Positions 61,162 to 64,000 of a stretch of DNA of 64,000 nt are shown here, one piece after another. The notes beneath the pieces are model-generated. The model made no database searches and was not told the DNA's origin. It saw only the letters and a list, made by a program, of their open reading frames with translations. Source of the DNA: Candidatus Saccharimonadota bacterium (GTDB lineage: Bacteria > Patescibacteriota > Saccharimonadia > Saccharimonadales > Saccharimonadaceae); NCBI GenBank assembly GCA_009777795.1, contig WRLC01000004.1:22110-86109 (forward strand), in the 5' to 3' direction. Position numbers and translations under genes: made by a program. Positions within the stretch are counted from its first letter, which is position 1. The number at the start of each line of letters is the position of its first letter.

Positions 61162-62877
61162 ATGCGTATCTGTGTGGTGGGCCAAAGCGTCAAAGACATC
61201 TACTTGCAAATCAACGGCAATTTCCTTAGCGACGAGAACGGCATCCAGCACCTCGACCTCGCCTTTGACGGCTCCGAGCACCCCGTCTCCCGCCGCACCG
61301 CCGTCAAGTCCGGCTCGGCCGTCGCCGCCGAAGTCCTTTTCCGCCTCGGGCACGTTGTCGACTACCTCGACGACGCTTTTCTCGCCCACCGCTACATCTT
61401 AAACAACGGCGAAAGCTCCGTCGTCTTCCAAACCTCGCGCCCCAAAGTCCTCTGGCAGCCACCCCGCGAAGTTCCCGACGCCATCTTCATCGACGACATC
61501 GAATCCCTCGCCAGCGGCGAAATCCAAAAAATCAAAAAATACGCCGCCCAACACGACATCATTCTCTATGGCCACCACGGCGACGCCTCACTCTTGCAAG
61601 GTCAGCCCGACTTCTGTGTCTTCCTCGACAAACCACTTGACGAGCTCGGGTTTTTCGCTAACGGCATCAAGTACCACATCAAGTTAGACACCCCTAAAGG
61701 CGACGTCCAACCCCTCGCCAGCCTCCAAGCCCTCGCCCATGCCTCGCTCTTCGGCGCTTGGTTGCTTGGCTATGACGCGACCGACTGTCTCGCCATTGCT
61801 AAGGGCCTGATCGAGCGCACCACTCTCACCCACTCGCCCCGCCTCGCCGAAGTTCTCGAACACCTGCCAGCCCTCCGCCAGTTCGTCTACCTCGAGGGTA
61901 GCCCGCTCGCCAAAACCGCCCAAGCCATCCTCAAAAAAGGCATCCTCGCCGCCGACGAAAGCGGTGGCTCCATCGCCAAAAAATTCGCCAGCCTCAATAT
62001 CCCCGACGACCCTCAGCACCGCCGCGACTACCGCAATATCTTCCTCGGCCTGCCCGAACTCGCCCAGCACGTTAGCGGAGTCATCCTCTTTGACGAAACC
62101 ACCACCCAACTCGCCGACAACGGCCAGAACTTCACCGACTTCCTCAACCGACAGGGAATTTTGCCCGGCGTTAAAGTCGACCAAGGCCTCGCCGACCTCG
62201 GCAAAAAGGGCGAAAAATCCACCCTCGGCCTTGACGGTCTACCATCTCGCCTCGCCACCTACCACGAACGCGGCCTCCGCTTCGCCAAGTGGCGCGCCGC
62301 CTTTTTCGTCGGCGACGGCACCCCCAGCCCCAAAGCCATCGACCAAAACTGCCAAGCCCTCGCCCAGTACGCCCTCGACTGCCAAGCCGCCGGCATCGTC
62401 CCCATCGTTGAGCCCGAACTCGTCCACGACGGCAACTACTCCCTCGAAGATTGCGCCAAAATCACCACCAAAATCCTAACCAAGCTCTTCGACTCCCTTC
62501 GTGAATACCAAGTCGAGCTCCCCGCCACCATCCTCAAAGTCAATATGATTCTCGCCGGTAAACAATACAAAAAATCCAAAAAACCCGCCCCCAGCACTCC
62601 CGCCGAAGTCGGTCGCGCCACCGCCGACGTCCTCAAACGCACCGTCCCGCCCGAGCTCGCTGGCGTCGTCTTCCTCTCCGGCGGCCAATCACCCGACCAA
62701 GCCACCGCTAACCTCCACGCCGTCTGGGCCCACGGCCCCTTCCCATGGCCCATCACCTACTCCTTCGCCCGCGCCCTCCAAGACCCCGCCCTCACCGCAT
62801 GGAAGGGCAACAACCAAAACACCGACAAAGCCCGCCGCGCCTTCCAAAAACGCCTCCTCGCCAACCAAAAAGCCTAA
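61162..62877 (+). CDS. PfkB-like domain fused to class I fructose-bisphosphate aldolase
   Basis: N-term RICVVGQSVKDIYLQING (PfkB-like); C-term KKGILAADESGGSIAKKFASLNIPDDPQHRRDYRNIFL...PIVEPELVHDG...FLSGGQSPDQATANLHAV. Confidence 0.8.
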   Translation: MRICVVGQSVKDIYLQINGNFLSDENGIQHLDLAFDGSEHPVSRRTAVKSGSAVAAEVLFRLGHVVDYLDDAFLAHRYILNNGESSVVFQTSRPKVLWQPPREVPDAIFIDDIESLASGEIQKIKKYAAQHDIILYGHHGDASLLQGQPDFCVFLDKPLDELGFFANGIKYHIKLDTPKGDVQPLASLQALAHASLFGAWLLGYDATDCLAIAKGLIERTTLTHSPRLAEVLEHLPALRQFVYLEGSPLAKTAQAILKKGILAADESGGSIAKKFASLNIPDDPQHRRDYRNIFLGLPELAQHVSGVILFDETTTQLADNGQNFTDFLNRQGILPGVKVDQGLADLGKKGEKSTLGLDGLPSRLATYHERGLRFAKWRAAFFVGDGTPSPKAIDQNCQALAQYALDCQAAGIVPIVEPELVHDGNYSLEDCAKITTKILTKLFDSLREYQVELPATILKVNMILAGKQYKKSKKPAPSTPAEVGRATADVLKRTVPPELAGVVFLSGGQSPDQATANLHAVWAHGPFPWPITYSFARALQDPALTAWKGNNQNTDKARRAFQKRLLANQKA

Positions 62878-62879
62878 AA

Positions 62880-63581
62880 TTAGGCTTTTTGCTCTTCAGT
62901 TGCTTCAGCCGCAGCCTCAGCCGGTGCTGCCTCCGCCTCTGGTGTCGCTGGAGCTGCCGCTGCCGCAGCATCTGCCGCTGCCTTATCCGCCGCCTCCTGA
63001 ATCGCCGCCTCCACCGCCGCGTCATACAACGTCGCAATCACTTGCTCCATATCAATCTCCGCGTCCGCAAACTTCACATTCGCCGGCAATTTAATATCCG
63101 CCACCGTCAGCTCACTCTCAATCGACTCCATCTTCGACGCATCGACCACCAAGCTCTCCGGCAAGTCCGCTGGCTTCGCCTTCACTTCGATGTCTTCCAA
63201 CACCTGCAATAGCGTCAGCTTAATCTTATTCGCCTCGCTCTGCTCAAAGCCCGTAATCTCAATCGGCGTCTCAGCCACCACCACATCATCCGCCGAAATC
63301 GCATGAAACTCCACATTAATAATCCGCTGGCTCACTGCGTCCACCGCCACGTTTTTCACCATCGCCAGCTGCTTTTTGCCCGCAATTTCCAGCTCAATCG
63401 GCGAGTGGTACCCCACCGCTTCCAAAGCCCGCTCCGTCGGCAAATACTCGCCCTGCACCTTCGTAGCAGGGAAGCCCTTACCATAAACCACCCCCACAAT
63501 CAGCCCCTGATCCCTTAGCGCAGCGACTTTTCGCCCTGCAATTTCACGGCCCGTCAACTCAAGATTTTTCACATCCCTCAT
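62880..63581 (-). CDS. rplY: 50S ribosomal protein L25/general stress protein Ctc
   Basis: KNLELTGREIAGRKVAALRDQGLIVGVVYGKGFPATKVQGEY. Confidence 0.92.
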   Translation of the reverse strand: MRDVKNLELTGREIAGRKVAALRDQGLIVGVVYGKGFPATKVQGEYLPTERALEAVGYHSPIELEIAGKKQLAMVKNVAVDAVSQRIINVEFHAISADDVVVAETPIEITGFEQSEANKIKLTLLQVLEDIEVKAKPADLPESLVVDASKMESIESELTVADIKLPANVKFADAEIDMEQVIATLYDAAVEAAIQEAADKAAADAAAAAAPATPEAEAAPAEAAAEATEEQKA

Positions 63582-63651
63582 CTATTCTCCTTAATTTTAT
63601 TTTTAACTCCCGTATTATCTCAAAAATCACCCCAAAAGTCAAGAGTGGCTC

Positions 63652-63681
63652 TTGACTTACCCAAACCGCCTATGCTAAACT
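63652..63681 (+). promoter_or_regulatory. Family promoter, locus 6
   Basis: TTGACT-tacccaaaccgcctatgc-TAAACT. Confidence 0.75.
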
Positions 63682-63715
63682 AAAATAAACAAGGATAAGG
63701 CCAAAGAGGAGCATC

Positions 63716-64000
63716 ATGAGTAAAGCAAACACACAAACTGCTATGGGGGGGGGCATTCAATGCCTAGCCTCCGCTGCCTCATCCTCTCTCTCCTTAGCCT
63801 CACTCTAATCATCACCCTCGGCCTTCATCTATCCCCCCTCACCACCTACTCAATCGACACCGACACAGCCTCCGCCAACATCCACGCCACAGTCTCCGAA
63901 AGCATCACCATCACCGCCATCAATAACCAAGCCATCGACTTAACTCTAACTGGCACTGACATTTCTACAGGTGGCTATAGTACAGGCACCCATACAGTCC
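63716..64000 (+). CDS. Locus 6: partial secreted protein of the poly-G family; ATG frame disrupted at G9 (OFF as assembled)
   Basis: ATG frame ...AMGGGIQCLASAASSSLSLASL*; G10 joins to HSMPSLRCLILSLLSLTLIITLGLHLSPLTTYSIDTDTASANI...; runs off the right edge. Confidence 0.7.
63745..63753 (+). repeat. Poly-G tract G9 (locus 6)
   Basis: ctgctat-G9-cattc. Confidence 0.95.

Overview
The window is a gene-dense, C-rich-coding stretch of a Patescibacteria/CPR-type genome. It looks Saccharibacteria-like and uses the standard code (gyrA ends at a TGA). It carries gyrB-gyrA, nusA, thrS, serS, valS, infC-rpmI-rplT, rpmB, rplY, pyrH, miaA, gpmI, folA, a comM/yifB-like gene, RNase P RNA, tmRNA and six tRNAs. 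The standout is a dispersed family of secreted FISUMP-domain proteins (Fib_succ_major, C-type-lectin/FGE-like fold) at about 19.15-20.9, 21.5-23.1, 30.95-33.3, 38.8-41.1 and 56.4-57.95 kb, plus a sixth locus with the same 5' architecture running off the right edge. Three features co-occur. (i) Each gene starts with a short N-terminal segment followed by a 9-11 nt poly-G tract, and the assembled tract length puts the upstream ATG out of frame with the secreted protein (phase variation, all OFF as assembled). (ii) The last 168-177 bp of the FISUMP repeats align without gaps. They differ almost only at codons of the form NNC/NNT/NCC, i.e. at inferred template adenines, which is the signature of variable repeats of a diversity-generating retroelement (DGR). 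The RT and template repeat are not in the window. (iii) Five of the six loci share a near-identical promoter including its spacer. This suggests a two-layer (on/off plus hypermutation) surface-variation system. A second unusual element is a palindromic, covarying, structured repeat of about 145 bp, present once between genes (9.38-9.53 kb) and once in-frame inside valS (6.81-6.93 kb). Other observations: three CdiA-C-tRNase-like single-domain ORFs around the FISUMP loci, a SipW/TasA-like operon, several unassigned promoter-terminator ncRNA candidates, and a PfkB-like/class I aldolase fusion. All statements come from reading the sequence by eye; no searches were run.
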